Of a stretch of DNA of 64,000 nt, positions 36,375 to 47,000 are shown in pieces. A program made the position numbers and the translations under genes. The notes beneath the pieces were generated by a model. That model ran no database searches. It saw only the letters and a program-made list of their open reading frames with translations, and was not told the DNA's origin. Positions within the stretch are counted from its first letter, which is position 1; every line of letters begins with the position of its first letter. Origin of the DNA: Phoebastria nigripes (Eukaryota > Chordata > Aves > Procellariiformes > Diomedeidae). The stretch spans positions 4,009,592-4,073,591 of the forward strand of contig JAYKAV010001000.1 of the NCBI GenBank assembly GCA_035582835.1. Reading direction: 5' to 3'.

Positions 36375-38947
36375 TTTCATGTCTCTTCAGAGCCCACTGT
36401 TGAGCCCAGTGCTCATGTTGAACCTTCTGATAAAAGCAAAGGAATTTCTGTTTTGTAGGGCGAGAAAAATCAAGGCATAGTTAACCTGGACAAGCTGGGA
36501 GCTGCTAGCATTTCTAATGTAGAATTTTATCATTCAAAACCAGTATTTTTCCAAATGATGATGAGATGGTGTGTGTTCACATTTCAGAATGCTTTTATGA
36601 CATATCTTGAGAGAGTGGTGGAGAATCCTACTGGATTCTAGGTCTGTGCTAGAGATGAGTAGCAATTAAATGACAAAGCTGTAGGAAATTGAGCAGTAGA
36701 GCAATTGCTAATGGCAAATCCTGTGAAGACTGGTCTAGTCTGTAGGTTAATGCCAGTTGCTAAAAACTTTTAAATGTCTGTTTTACCTTAACTGAATGTA
36801 ATGTTCTAAAGCTAAGTGATTGAACTTCCTTACTCCTTGTGTTGACCACTGTTGTGAAAATTGTCCTGGCTTGATTGGATAGTGAATGAGACCTTGGTGG
36901 GAGTGTCCAATAATTTAGTGCTACCTGTTTTCTGAAAAAGGCAAATACGATCCAAATACGAAACAAGAATTATGGAGTAGACAACAATTAGATCCTTGAT
37001 CTACTGATGTATAAGTTTGGCTTGGAGAGGAGGAGGAATGGGGAGAATCTAATGGCTTTACTTGCCCAGTGGTATAATTAATGCTATTCAAAAACCTTAA
37101 TGTTGCTCTGTATCTGTTGACACTGTTCCTCTTAAGAGAACCGTTAAGCTGATTGTGTTGTTATAAAACATCCATAGCAGAACATGATGATCATGTTCAT
37201 GTAGATACATTCATATAGTAAGGATATGCCCTCCTAGCTTACAGTATTTGGTAACCGTGTTTGGTTAATCCTCAAGGTCAGTCCTTGTAACTTAGGAATT
37301 GTCTTTGAATAATGGTTTTGCGGTTTCAACTGCAGTTACCCAAATGTTGTAGGCTAGTGCTTTTTCCCCATGTACCACTTGTTAAGACTACAAAGTTATG
37401 ACTCTTCCACAGTTCTTAATTACTTTTATTGAAAGTTTACAAAGTAAGTAATTTCAAAATACTGTCTGTAAACTTTAAGATCAACTGTACTAACACGCGT
37501 TTTGGCTGTGGCAATGGGCAACTATGGCTGTTCAATAACTATCATTCTTGTCTGCAAAGGAAGGCGTCTGTTAAGCTATGTAGAAAATGCTGATGATGGT
37601 GGAAACAAACTTGTACCACTCGTGATGTTCAAATCGATACCTCTTGTGGGACAAATCTAGTCAAAACTCAGGATCTAGCTTTGTGAGCTTCTCTTGTGGC
37701 AGAGGCAGAATGGCAGAAACAGTATGTAGTTATTTACGTTCTTGTTTTTCACACTCGTGGCCAATAGTAAGGCTGTAAATTTTAACTGACTTTTTTGAGT
37801 CATGCTATTCATGATGCATGACTTCGGAAAATGTCTAAACACTTCAAGTAATACTTTGGGTTTTTTGACCACCGATGACTTGATGGATGGATAGATCCAA
37901 TGGGTGGGGTAGGGGAAAACAACATTTTTTTTTTTTTCTTTTCAGAACTAGCCAGAACTAGTAAAAGTCTAATTGGAAATGTTTTAAAAATTACTCCAAG
38001 GGAAGTTTACCTAAAGCTCTGTCTATAGCAAGATATGTCTGTCATAGATCTCATAGACTAATTATGGTTATTCTATACTTACAGCAAAAGATAGAAGAGT
38101 AATACCTGTCAGTCCTGTAAGGAATAGAGGTTTGACTTGAGTAGATTCCTGCCCATGCAGGATCCTGGCAGGGGGCAGGAAGTCATAGCTGGTGGAGGAA
38201 ACTCATGGTGAAACTCCTCCAGTGTATAAACTCTCCATTCTCATATCTCCTATCACAAAGCTCGAAACCCTTTTATATTCCTGTCCCTGAACTTAGTTCT
38301 ACTAAAAATTCTACTCTCTTACTTCTCAGTCACCTTTTCCACTCAAATCAGTGCTCCCTTACCTGCTACAATTGCTCAGCTTCTCTGGTAACCTGACTGT
38401 TCTGGTGCCTCTTGTCCCATGCTTTTGCTGGACACCAGTATTTAGTTTTTTGCATTGGTCATGATCTTGTCTGGCTTGCCACTAAGTGGGGGGGAAAAAG
38501 CATACTACACTTAACAGCTGAGACCCTTGGTGTCTTAGAGTGGGTTTGAGGGTAAAATATAACAAGTCCAAGGTTAACACTTTAGGAAATTCCTTACCAG
38601 CAATATTTACAGTTATTAAAAGTGAGAGAGCCTGAACTCTTAATTATTGGCCATGAATGTTGTATTCCTTTTTCAGCACTTTAATGCTAGTGCACCATTA
38701 CCAGAAAATACACTGTTGGCATAATTTCCCAAAGAGCTTTGAGAAATTACCTTTCTTTTCATTGCTGTGATTTCTCCAGCTACATGGATGACTGTATTTC
38801 TATGCATTCATAAGTATCTACACTTGTACCTACTTATCAGTATTGCATAAACTACCCAGTGCACATTGCACTTAATACTTGCAGGTGAATATTAGCCAGT
38901 TTATGCTCCCACTGAAAGCAAGATGTACTAATTGTCAGCCTTCACGC
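36375..38947. other. VPS35 to H3-like receptor intergenic stretch
   Basis: AT-rich sequence between two convergent genes. I see no exon, RNA gene or recognised repeat. A minus-strand AATAAA near 37433 could serve a longer receptor transcript. Confidence 0.4.
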
Positions 38948-38953
38948 TTTATT
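38948..38953 (-). terminator. Poly(A) hexamer right after the receptor stop codon
   Basis: On the minus strand AATAAA begins four bases after the TGA of the H3-like receptor. If used, the 3' UTR would be only about 20-30 bases. The downstream GT-rich element is weak, so a distal site may be used as well. Confidence 0.45.
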
Positions 38954-38957
38954 TTTT

Positions 38958-39845
38958 TCACATAAAAATATGAGGATGAATTTTGGCTTTTCCTGGACAC
39001 AGGAGTTTTATAAAGGCTTTCCTAAAGCTCATGTGACACAGTGGGTATAGAACAGGGTTGATGGCTGAATTCACCCACAGAAGCCAAAATGAAGTCTCAT
39101 ACAGTGAATACTGCACACAGTGCCCATGGCAAGCTGCTCTGATGATCATCAGAAGTGTATATGGAGCCCAACACAAACCAAACACACAGACAATAATTGC
39201 TAAAGACTTCGCTACTCTTTTATCCCGGGAAAGCCTAAATCTATTTGCCATAGTGTTAGCAATGTCCACTCTGCTGGTGGCGTTGCATACGCTTTCTGTA
39301 GTTTTGTAGAAACCATTCCTATGAGGCTTGGTCTTGACTTCCACCTGAAGTGGTGGAGGGTCTTGACTGACATTCAAATTTAATGACTGATTGTCAAGCT
39401 TATGTAGGCTGAGCCTTGAAGCCTTTTTTGGGGGAGAAAGGCTGCGTGCTCTGTTCCTCTCACGTTTGTGTCTATTAGCAGGTTTTACAAAAAATATAGC
39501 GTGTTCCCTTTTTTCCCCCTGGAAACTCATTTCACAGTCCTCTTGACCAGGTGATAGGTTTTTGTTTCTGAGGGACGTGCGTTTCCTGATGTTGAGGTAA
39601 ATACCTAAGTTAAAGTATGTAACAGTGATGAAGGGTGTAAAGAATTCAATAGTAGAGGCAATCATTAGGAAATACCAGTTGTAGAAGAATTCTGCATGAC
39701 ATTCTCCTTCAGGGAGGATGCTCTTTTGGGCAATGTGTTCCCAACTGAGAATGGCTGGACCATAGAGGAGAAAAGCAGCAATCCATACAGTGATCATCTT
39801 CAATATTGCATTTCTGGTCATCCCTTTCTGAGCCCTGTAACTGAC
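38958..39845 (-). CDS. H3-type receptor exon 3 (residues 142-436, stop)
   Basis: The acceptor follows a CT-repeat pyrimidine tract (CTTCTCTCTCTCTCAG). Encodes VSYRAQKG, TM4, TM5, a third cytoplasmic loop of about 120 residues, TM6, TM7 and a short tail ending HPHIFM. Confidence 0.95.
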   Translation of the reverse strand, partial: VSYRAQKGMTRNAILKMITVWIAAFLLYGPAILSWEHIAQKSILPEGECHAEFFYNWYFLMIASTIEFFTPFITVTYFNLGIYLNIRKRTSLRNKNLSPGQEDCEMSFQGEKREHAIFFVKPANRHKRERNRARSLSPPKKASRLSLHKLDNQSLNLNVSQDPPPLQVEVKTKPHRNGFYKTTESVCNATSRVDIANTMANRFRLSRDKRVAKSLAIIVCVFGLCWAPYTLLMIIRAACHGHCVQYSLYETSFWLLWVNSAINPVLYPLCHMSFRKAFIKLLCPGKAKIHPHIFM

Positions 39846-42695
39846 CTGAGAGAGAGAGAAGTTAAGTCACATACATTACTAGTATCTCAAACAGTTACAT
39901 GGCTACCTTGGAACATGACCCTGTCTGCCACTTGTGAGGGTTGATAATATATTGGTTTAGGGATGAGGGTTATACCAACCTTACTGGTACCACAGAAAAG
40001 CTATTTCTGAAATATCCATTCTAACAAACATTATCAAGGTGACTGGATATGTTCTGAGAACGTGCATTGGATCTTAAAAGCTAGAAAACTAAGGCTTTTC
40101 CAAAGCAAATAACCACTGCTACTCCTAGAATTGGTTGTCACCAGTTGCTTACATATTCAATTGCATTAGCTGCGACACCAGTTTACAGAATGTCTAAAAA
40201 CATGGCCCTTCAAAATTCACTTATTTAGAATTTTTAAATCATTTAATTTAAAATACATGAAAGGATCTGAATTCATAAAACACCCATGCAAGTTCTTTTC
40301 TTTCTGCCTTGTAGAGAGATAGCTTTTTTTTCTTCATGTGAAATTCACACCAAAAAATTTAATGGATAATAGCTTTTACTTCTGTTTGATATCCTTAATT
40401 TCATTCTTCTATGAAGTACTTGCAGAACTCTTATCTGCAATTAAGATGTGTAGATGGACTGTTGTGGTCTGCAAAGTGCTTTGCAGGAAGAGTAACTAAT
40501 TTCCCTTATTTAGAAAATAGAGAAGCTAAGGTGCAAAAAAAAAAAGTATGTCAGTAATACTGAGTCAGTAAACGGTATCAGCAATAGAATTCAGTAGAAT
40601 CTTAAAATCAAGATCTTCTACTTCTCAATATTCTAATTCCCTGGTGTACTGGACAATATTCATATAGTGAATTGGAATTCAATCTTTACATCTCTACAGT
40701 GGCCACACAGTGTTTTGGAATATGAAGTCCTCAAGCTTGAATTCTGTATAGGATTCATGTTGACTGCCCCAGTCTGTGGATCTTGATCTCCAAAGCCAAT
40801 GCTGTTCTGGTAGAATACCCACACAGCTGAGGAATCCTGAGTTTGTCTGAATCGGGTCTGATTTTGCAATCCGTGACAAAGCTACGATTGATTTCAGGAG
40901 CAGTCTTTATGAAGATTACCATTTTCATTGAGATAGAGAATAATTTAGAACTTCATATATTCCTGTTCATATGTTCTTATACTGCCCTAACCCAATAGGC
41001 AGCTTCTGTACTCTTGCTTGGGGAGGGGTTTTTATATGGAGGATTAATTTGAAGTATTTTAAAGTGGCTGATTTTTTTCATTTATTATGACCAGTTTCCC
41101 TTTCTGTTTCTGGAAACCATCCAGTCTATATATTTATACTGTGTATAGTCATGAGAGTTTGGTTTATGAAAGCAAAATTCATGACTAATTCAGAACCTAG
41201 AAAATAAAGGAATTGTAAGTGTTGACTGTTTAAGAGTTAATCTGTTCATTTCTCCCTCCTCAAAAAGAAGTTGGTAAAACACTAAGTTGCATATAAACTG
41301 TTAAAGTGATCTTGCAGCCTCTCTTTGTACTGTTTGCCAAAAAGATATCATTGCCTCTTATTGTGATTTAGAATGAGCAATGAAGCTAAATTAACGTTTT
41401 AAGGAAATGTGGGTGGAACAGGGGGCTGAAGAATAATCAAGAAGTGTGTGTAGAAGAGTGAAACCTATTAGCAGGTAAAATATGTTATTTTGGCACCATC
41501 CAAAATACTTTGAGGCAGTATGGTCTAAGTGAAAATGAAGTTAGCTTTTGATTTTGCAAAGTCTAGTCTACTCCTTTTTTGATAACCAACATGCTGCATG
41601 ACTGAGGCAAGGCTCTAGCATCCTTTGAAAGATGTTGATGTTAATTTATATTCTGCCACTTTTGAACCATACACAGCTGTATACATCTAATTCTCCCTGA
41701 GAGTTTGGTACCCATTGCAAGGAGATCTATCTCTGCCTTTGGTACCCATTGCAAGGAGATCTCTCTCTACTCTGTAATGCAGCTAGGCTGGCTTGGGCTA
41801 TCAGTTGTCAACAAGCACAATGCCATGTTCTGAGGGAGATGGTCTGTTTCAGCTGGGTAATACTTTTGAAGCTTATCCAAGGTGTGGCTGGGAAGGAAAT
41901 AAGTACACCTTATTCCCTCTGCCCTTCTAGCCAGAACAGCAGCATATACAAACTCTGCCTGTTTCTAAAACAGAGTACCTCTTCCACTGTGAAAGTGAGA
42001 AGCAGATGTCTCTGATCACTCCCAGAACTATTTCCAGGACCAGGGTGAACTGCCTAGATACCTCGTCTCCCCTGGTGTTTGAGTGAGGTGCAGTGGGGTT
42101 GAGAGCCAGCTGCCCTAAGCAAACCATTCTGCTTGACAGGGCAGCCTTGGAGCCCCAGCAGACCACCCTCAGGACCACTTGCCCTGCCCTTACCGCTTTG
42201 GTGACAGAGATGAACCTGTCGAAGCTGATAAGGACGATGTTGAAGACGGAGGCGGTGCACACCAGGTAGTCTACCACCAGCCACAGCTTACACAAGCCCC
42301 TGCCCAGTCTCCACTCGCCCGTCAGCACGTAGGGGATGTAGAGGGGGATGCAGAAGCCGCCTGCGGACAGAGCTCGGCGGTGACACGTGCAGCGCCGCGG
42401 ACTGCAACCCTCCGCCCCTCCCGGCGCCCCGGAACTCACCCACCAGGAGGTCGGCGATGGCCAGGTTGAGGAAGAATAAGTTGCCCTGCGTGCGGAGGCT
42501 CCGGTCCACCACGAACGCCAGAACGACCAGGGCGTTGCCCAACACCGTGGCCAGCACCAGCAGCCCCATGAGCGCCGCCAGCAGCGCGGCGGTGGCGGCG
42601 GCGAAGGGCCCGCCGCGCTGCCCGTCCGCCGCACAGACGTTGCCCGCCGCCCGCGGGCTGCCGGAGTGGTTGAGCCACGGCAAGTCCTGGCCCAT
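38958..42695 (-). CDS. Histamine H3-type receptor (GPCR, 3 exons, 436 aa)
   Basis: A class A GPCR closest to histamine receptor H3, which senses histamine at the plasma membrane and couples to Gi/o, often as a presynaptic autoreceptor. Coding exons (minus): 42695-42440, 42360-42194, 39845-38958; all GT-AG, 1311 nt. The intron positions match those I recall for HRH3 (after LLVG and before VSYRAQ). Visible hallmarks: N-glycosylation site Asn9; Asp116 (3.32, amine binding); DRF at 133-135, as in H3; Cys109 and Cys190 for the extracellular disulfide; Glu208 (5.46) in TIEFFTPF; FGLCWAPYTL in TM6; NPVLY in TM7. The third intracellular loop is basic and Ser-rich (RHKRERNRARSLSPPKK) and quite unlike the Gly/Pro-rich loop of mammalian H3. 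The TM regions are clearly nearer to H3 than to H4. Because of the location and the divergent loop I read it as a paralog of HRH3, so no symbol is given. Start context GAGCCATGG is good. Confidence 0.92.
41704..41771. repeat. 34-bp direct tandem repeat, two copies
   Basis: TTTGGTACCCATTGCAAGGA plus 14 further bases occurs at 41704-41737 and again at 41738-41771 with a few differences near the end. A recent local duplication in intron 2 of the H3-type receptor. Confidence 0.85.
42194..42360 (-). CDS. H3-type receptor exon 2 (residues 86-141)
   Basis: Encodes FCIPLYIPYVLTGEW, Cys109, TM3 with Asp116 (LWLVVDYLVC) and the DRF motif. The preceding intron is only 79 bases (42361-42439). Donor GTAAGG. 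Confidence 0.93.
42440..42695 (-). CDS. H3-type receptor exon 1 (residues 1-85)
   Basis: Encodes the short glycosylated N-terminus (MGQDLPWLNHSGS), TM1 (LVLATVLGNALVVLAFVV) and TM2 (FFLNLAIADLLVG). Donor GTGAGT. Extremely GC-rich. Confidence 0.92.
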
Positions 42696-43746
42696 GGCTC
42701 CCGGCGGAGAGCCCGCGGATCCCCCCGCGCTCCGCCGCTGCCCAGCCCGGCTCTGGCGCTCGCCCCTCTCTGCTGTTGGCACCGCCCCTGCCCCGCCACA
42801 GCCCCCGCCGGGCGGAGGGAGGGGCCGGGCGCGGCGGGCCGTGGGGCGGCTGATGGGCGGCTCGACACTGCCCGCAGCCCGCCCGGCTCCGACCCGTTGC
42901 TGGGACGGCGCCGGTGTGGCCAAACTTTCCGGCGTCCTACCGTGGCGCTGTCAGGGCTGCGGGCGGGAGAGACCCGTTCCCGCTGCCCGCAGGCTGGCTC
43001 CCTCACGAGCCCGTTCTGTGAAGCACTGTGAAGTAACGCTTCCAACGGCTCCCCAACGGCCGCCCACCCACCCTCTCAACGGCTCTCCCAGTTTGCTTCT
43101 CATATGCTGTCGCTGGCGGGGTAGTGTCCGTTGCCTGCCTTGTTTTCATGGCTCATGTCCTACACCATATCTGCAGCTCTTTCCTATGGCCCATAGGGTC
43201 CTCAAATTATCTTTGCTTTCTGCCATGTCAAGTAGACTTTCTGCCCCCTTTCACCTGTGCGTTTGGCTGGCACAGCAGAGCCAGCAGCATGGCAATGCGC
43301 TGGACGGCCATCTTGTGCCGCTGGGTGAGCTCGCTGCCTGCAGCCTCGTGGGGCGGACAAGGCTGTGGCTGCCTCAGCCTTTCCATCTGTGGGAGCACTA
43401 AGAAGGTCTCACTGCAGTGCCTGCCTACTCGTTTTCACAAAACTTGCGGGAAAGCGGTATTTCTGAGACCTCTCTTTTCAAAACTGGCAGTGGATTTAGA
43501 GAGTATTTTAAAGTACGTTGCGACAATGATGTTGGAGAGCCAGTTTTATCACAGAAGGCAGATGTATTCCAGAAACCAAACACGTGAGCAGCCAGGAAAG
43601 GGCTAAGACTTCTTTCAGCTTCTGGCAAGATGGCTGACCCAGCACAGGGGAGGAGGAGCGGGACACAGTGACCCCTGAATGAGCTGCAGAGGCTGCTGAA
43701 GTCTGTCAAAACTAAAGGGTAATTTAAGAGAGGAAATGCGGCCTAC

Positions 43747-44038
43747 CTCTGCTCTCATGATTTGGCCCACTGGATCATCATCTGCCTTAAAATATCTGGC
43801 CATTGATGGGCTTTGCCTTCNTTTCTGTGAGAGTTTCCTAGAGACTGTAAGCAGTTTGGGACTTGCTGCCTTCGGTATGGCCCCTTTGTCATTAAAAGAA
43901 AACAGAACTTGCTCAAAAACAATCATTGGATGCGCATAATCTTCACTTAATTCAGCCAATGTTTCACATGCTTTTATAAAAGATTTGTATGAATCTGCAG
44001 TTTGAAATAACAAATTTAGAAGCAGGTACAGCAGCTTT
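43747..44038 (-). CDS. Unassigned coding-looking exon
   Basis: A minus-strand open stretch of 292 bases between a good acceptor (CTCTTTCTTTAG) and a GTAGGC donor, phase 2 in and phase 0 out. The reading frame gives a leucine-rich helix (KLLYLLLNLLFQTADSYK), then KACETLAELSEDYAHP and a polar end (MARYFKADDDPVGQIMRAE). Amino-acid composition and codon use look like a real helical protein. A shorter version starting at 43994 (acceptor AACTGCAG) is also possible. I do not recognise the family and see no partner exons in the 20 kb upstream on this strand. It may be one exon of a gene with long introns, or a relic. One N at 43821. Confidence 0.4.
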
Positions 44039-47000
44039 CTAAAGAAAGAGCTATTCAAATGGACATCAGGTAAGACAAGCAAGAACAGCTTAATAACTTG
44101 TCTATTATTTGTCTGAGGTTGAACATATATTCTCAGGATAACGGTGGACTGGCCTTTTCCCCAGAGGGAAGCATCAAGTCTTTGTCAATGTTGGAAGTAA
44201 AAATTCCAGGCCAGGTAATCCCTATAAATCAGTAGCTCCACAGAGGAGATGTTGCAATTTACACTGTTTGTGATACGGCCTCTCTATTTATGTCAGTCCA
44301 GAGACAGAAATGGCAGCTGCTTGTCTAATGTGTATGAGCAAAATACCCCCTAAAGCAAATAAGTAAAGCCACACAAAGCAAAAGTGACAGGAACACTGAA
44401 GCCTTAGCTTATTACCACAGTGATTATTATTNCCTAATTTGGGGACTCATTTTCACTTCCCTTTGAGCCCAATTGGCAGTTTTCCATTTACTTCAGTTTG
44501 GGCAGGATAAAGCTTGTTGATAATTACTGCTATCTGATTGTGCTGTGGAATATAAAAGATAAAAGAGGCAGCCAAGAGACACAAAGAAGAAAAAAAATTC
44601 TCTCAATCACCAGGAAAACATGGGAGAATTCATTTATTCTTTCACAAATAATTACTATATTCTTTAACTCCTCTAATGTAAGGTAATTTTACAGCAGCTC
44701 AGTGAGTTTGCAGCATCTACGCTTGTGTACTGTATTTGAAGTAGCCTTTGTAGTGTATTACCTCCTGGCAGATTTTGAGATTCTCAGTAAGTCCCATAAT
44801 AACTACCTTTACTGTCTTCTGATGCTCCTTTATTACTGCTGCTTTGGCAAGGCATGATGACTGCAACTCCTAACAAAATTCTGTTCCTAAAAGCATGAAC
44901 CATCAGTCCATAACTCTGCACTTTGGGGACCTATTGTTGAAGACTGTACTAGTGCTGTCTGGAGACCCTTGCAGACAGCAAATCCAAATGTGTACTAGGT
45001 GACCAGCACTCTCAGAACAGCAGGTTTTACAAATCCAGACTTCAAGCATTTTCTTTTTCCCTGAAAAACGATTTTTTCATGTCCCGTGAGTTACTGTCTT
45101 TTTTACTGCGCTATGATGATTTTCTTTTAAGAACATTAATTCTTGGGAGAAGAGCTTCACTTTGCTTCAAAATACATGTTATGGTGGTGTAGATATATGC
45201 ACACACTGGGAAAAAAAAATCTTAAAACGAGCACAGGAAAAAGAAGAGCGCTATACCTCATCGGCTCCATTGTCCAAGCAGTCTGTCCTGGAGGAAGAAC
45301 ACTCTGATTAATGGATCCTGGCAGGATGAAGTAAAAATAGACGAAGAACTCTTTATAAAATGTCTTTGTGTAAGACTGAATTGTAGACTTCTGAAAACGT
45401 ATTTTGTTCCTGATCTTTATCTAATCCTTGGAGCAAGAGACATAATTGATTAGAATTGGTAGAGAGGAATGACAATAGCCCAAGAAAATAATGAAAAATG
45501 CAACGATTTCCAAGGCATATCAGTACTGACGTGTTCTGAAATTTTAATTTTTGTTTCCTGTGATTTCTTTGGTGATAATTGTTTTCATTTCCATAAGACT
45601 TCCTTCAGTGATTTTTGAAAGAGAGAGCTGTCTGAATCATGCAGTTTCCCATGACTCTAGTATATGTGGGTGAGTATATCTACAGAAATGATAGAAAAAC
45701 AGAATGTTTTTCCCACACCACAGATGGATGACACTTTTCCCAGAACAGGCCAAATTCAGCTTCCAAATGGACTCAGGCAACCACACTGAGAGGGGGGAGA
45801 CTCCAGCTGGCTGTATAGCCTATTGGTTCAGAAGATGCAGAAGACCTTCTCAGCTACTATCTTCTTTGAAGTAAAATTAAGTAAGGTAGTAAGCACGCTT
45901 ACATTGGATNTTTGCCTGAATCTGAACTCAAAGCTAAATCGTTGTATCTTTTGGCAAATAACATAGTGTACATAATGTTTCTTCCCCTGCTTGTTCCTTT
46001 TAAAGATACTTAGTTTTAGTCCTAGGATTTCACATACAGGATAACTCTTTCTCGGTATGCCACAAGATGTCTGGTACCAAAGCTTTACTTAAGCTTTGCT
46101 CCCTAGTGAACTGAAGGGCAATTGTTGCACATTTCAGTGAAGTGTATGAAAGCATACCATAGCTGGAACCTTCACTTACATACAGGAAACTATTCACTAG
46201 TAGTTTTGCAAATTTCTGACAAAATACTTACTTGCTAATAGCCCCATTTAATATTTATAGGTTGTTGTCAACTGTTCTTTCTCTATGAGTGATTGGTATT
46301 TGACAGAGAAAAAGCTTCCTTGGCCAGGAAAAGAGGAATGATTTTTAGACTGTCTGAGAGAATGTATACATGGCTTTATCAACCAGTAAATCAAATTCTG
46401 CTGTCAGACAGAGCTGATCCTAGTTAAATGAATGGGGAAAACTAAATTCTGCTGTGATCATTTCCTATTAACCTTATACCCTTTGCCAGTCAGGGTTTTG
46501 CTTGCATACTGATTCCCTTCATTTTGTTTAATGTTCTGTAGGTGTCTCCATGCATATGATGCAATTAATGTTTTAAAATAATTCTTCTTGTTCCCGCACA
46601 TGTAGAGAAAAAACACCTATCTGATCTGTGCCAGTGGAAAGGCATCTACTTCAGAGTACACAGTGTTACCTACCATTTACTGATTATGCATTTTCTTTTC
46701 TTCACTGAAGAAATATTCAGTAGAATTCAGTCCTGTGCATAATGAGGCTTGTGGGATAGCAAGGTTTGGTGTAGGTATCAGTACCAACAGCTGGCTCTAG
46801 TTATCCCAGCCTGGTTTTAAGGGACTTGTAAAGGCATGGCTAGAGCTTAAAGGTGACGTACTACTTCCTTAATAGCACAAAGCAAGCAGACTGCTATCTC
46901 CTCAGTTCTTGATGAGCTGCATTGTCACCTGTTCAGACATCAATAAACTGGTTTCCATCCACTTCAAGTGTGATTTGCTGCTTAATGAAGTCCTGTTGTG

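Larger units (their letters stand above)
42180..43110. promoter_or_regulatory. CpG island of the H3-type receptor
   Basis: A sharp rise in G+C and CpG covers receptor exons 1 and 2 and about 400 bases upstream of its start codon, with several GC-box-like strings near 42790-42850. The transcription start is probably just right of 42695. No TATA box seen. Long open frames on the plus strand here are a by-product of base composition. Confidence 0.7.

Noticed and set aside
41927..43045. 372-codon minus-strand frame
   Set aside because: It runs through the 79-bp receptor intron 1 and past the intron 2 donor. Only the receptor exon 2 part (42194-42360) is read in the true frame; exon 1 lies in another frame.
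42457..43401. 314-codon plus-strand frame
   Set aside because: Antisense to the receptor's GC-rich first exon; Pro/Arg/Ala-rich, as expected from a CpG island, with no recognisable domain.
43994..44082. Treating 43615-44082 as one intact gene starting at Met
   Set aside because: The frame outside the splice sites (after GTAGGC and before the CTTTAG acceptor) loses coding character, so only the exon between them is kept.
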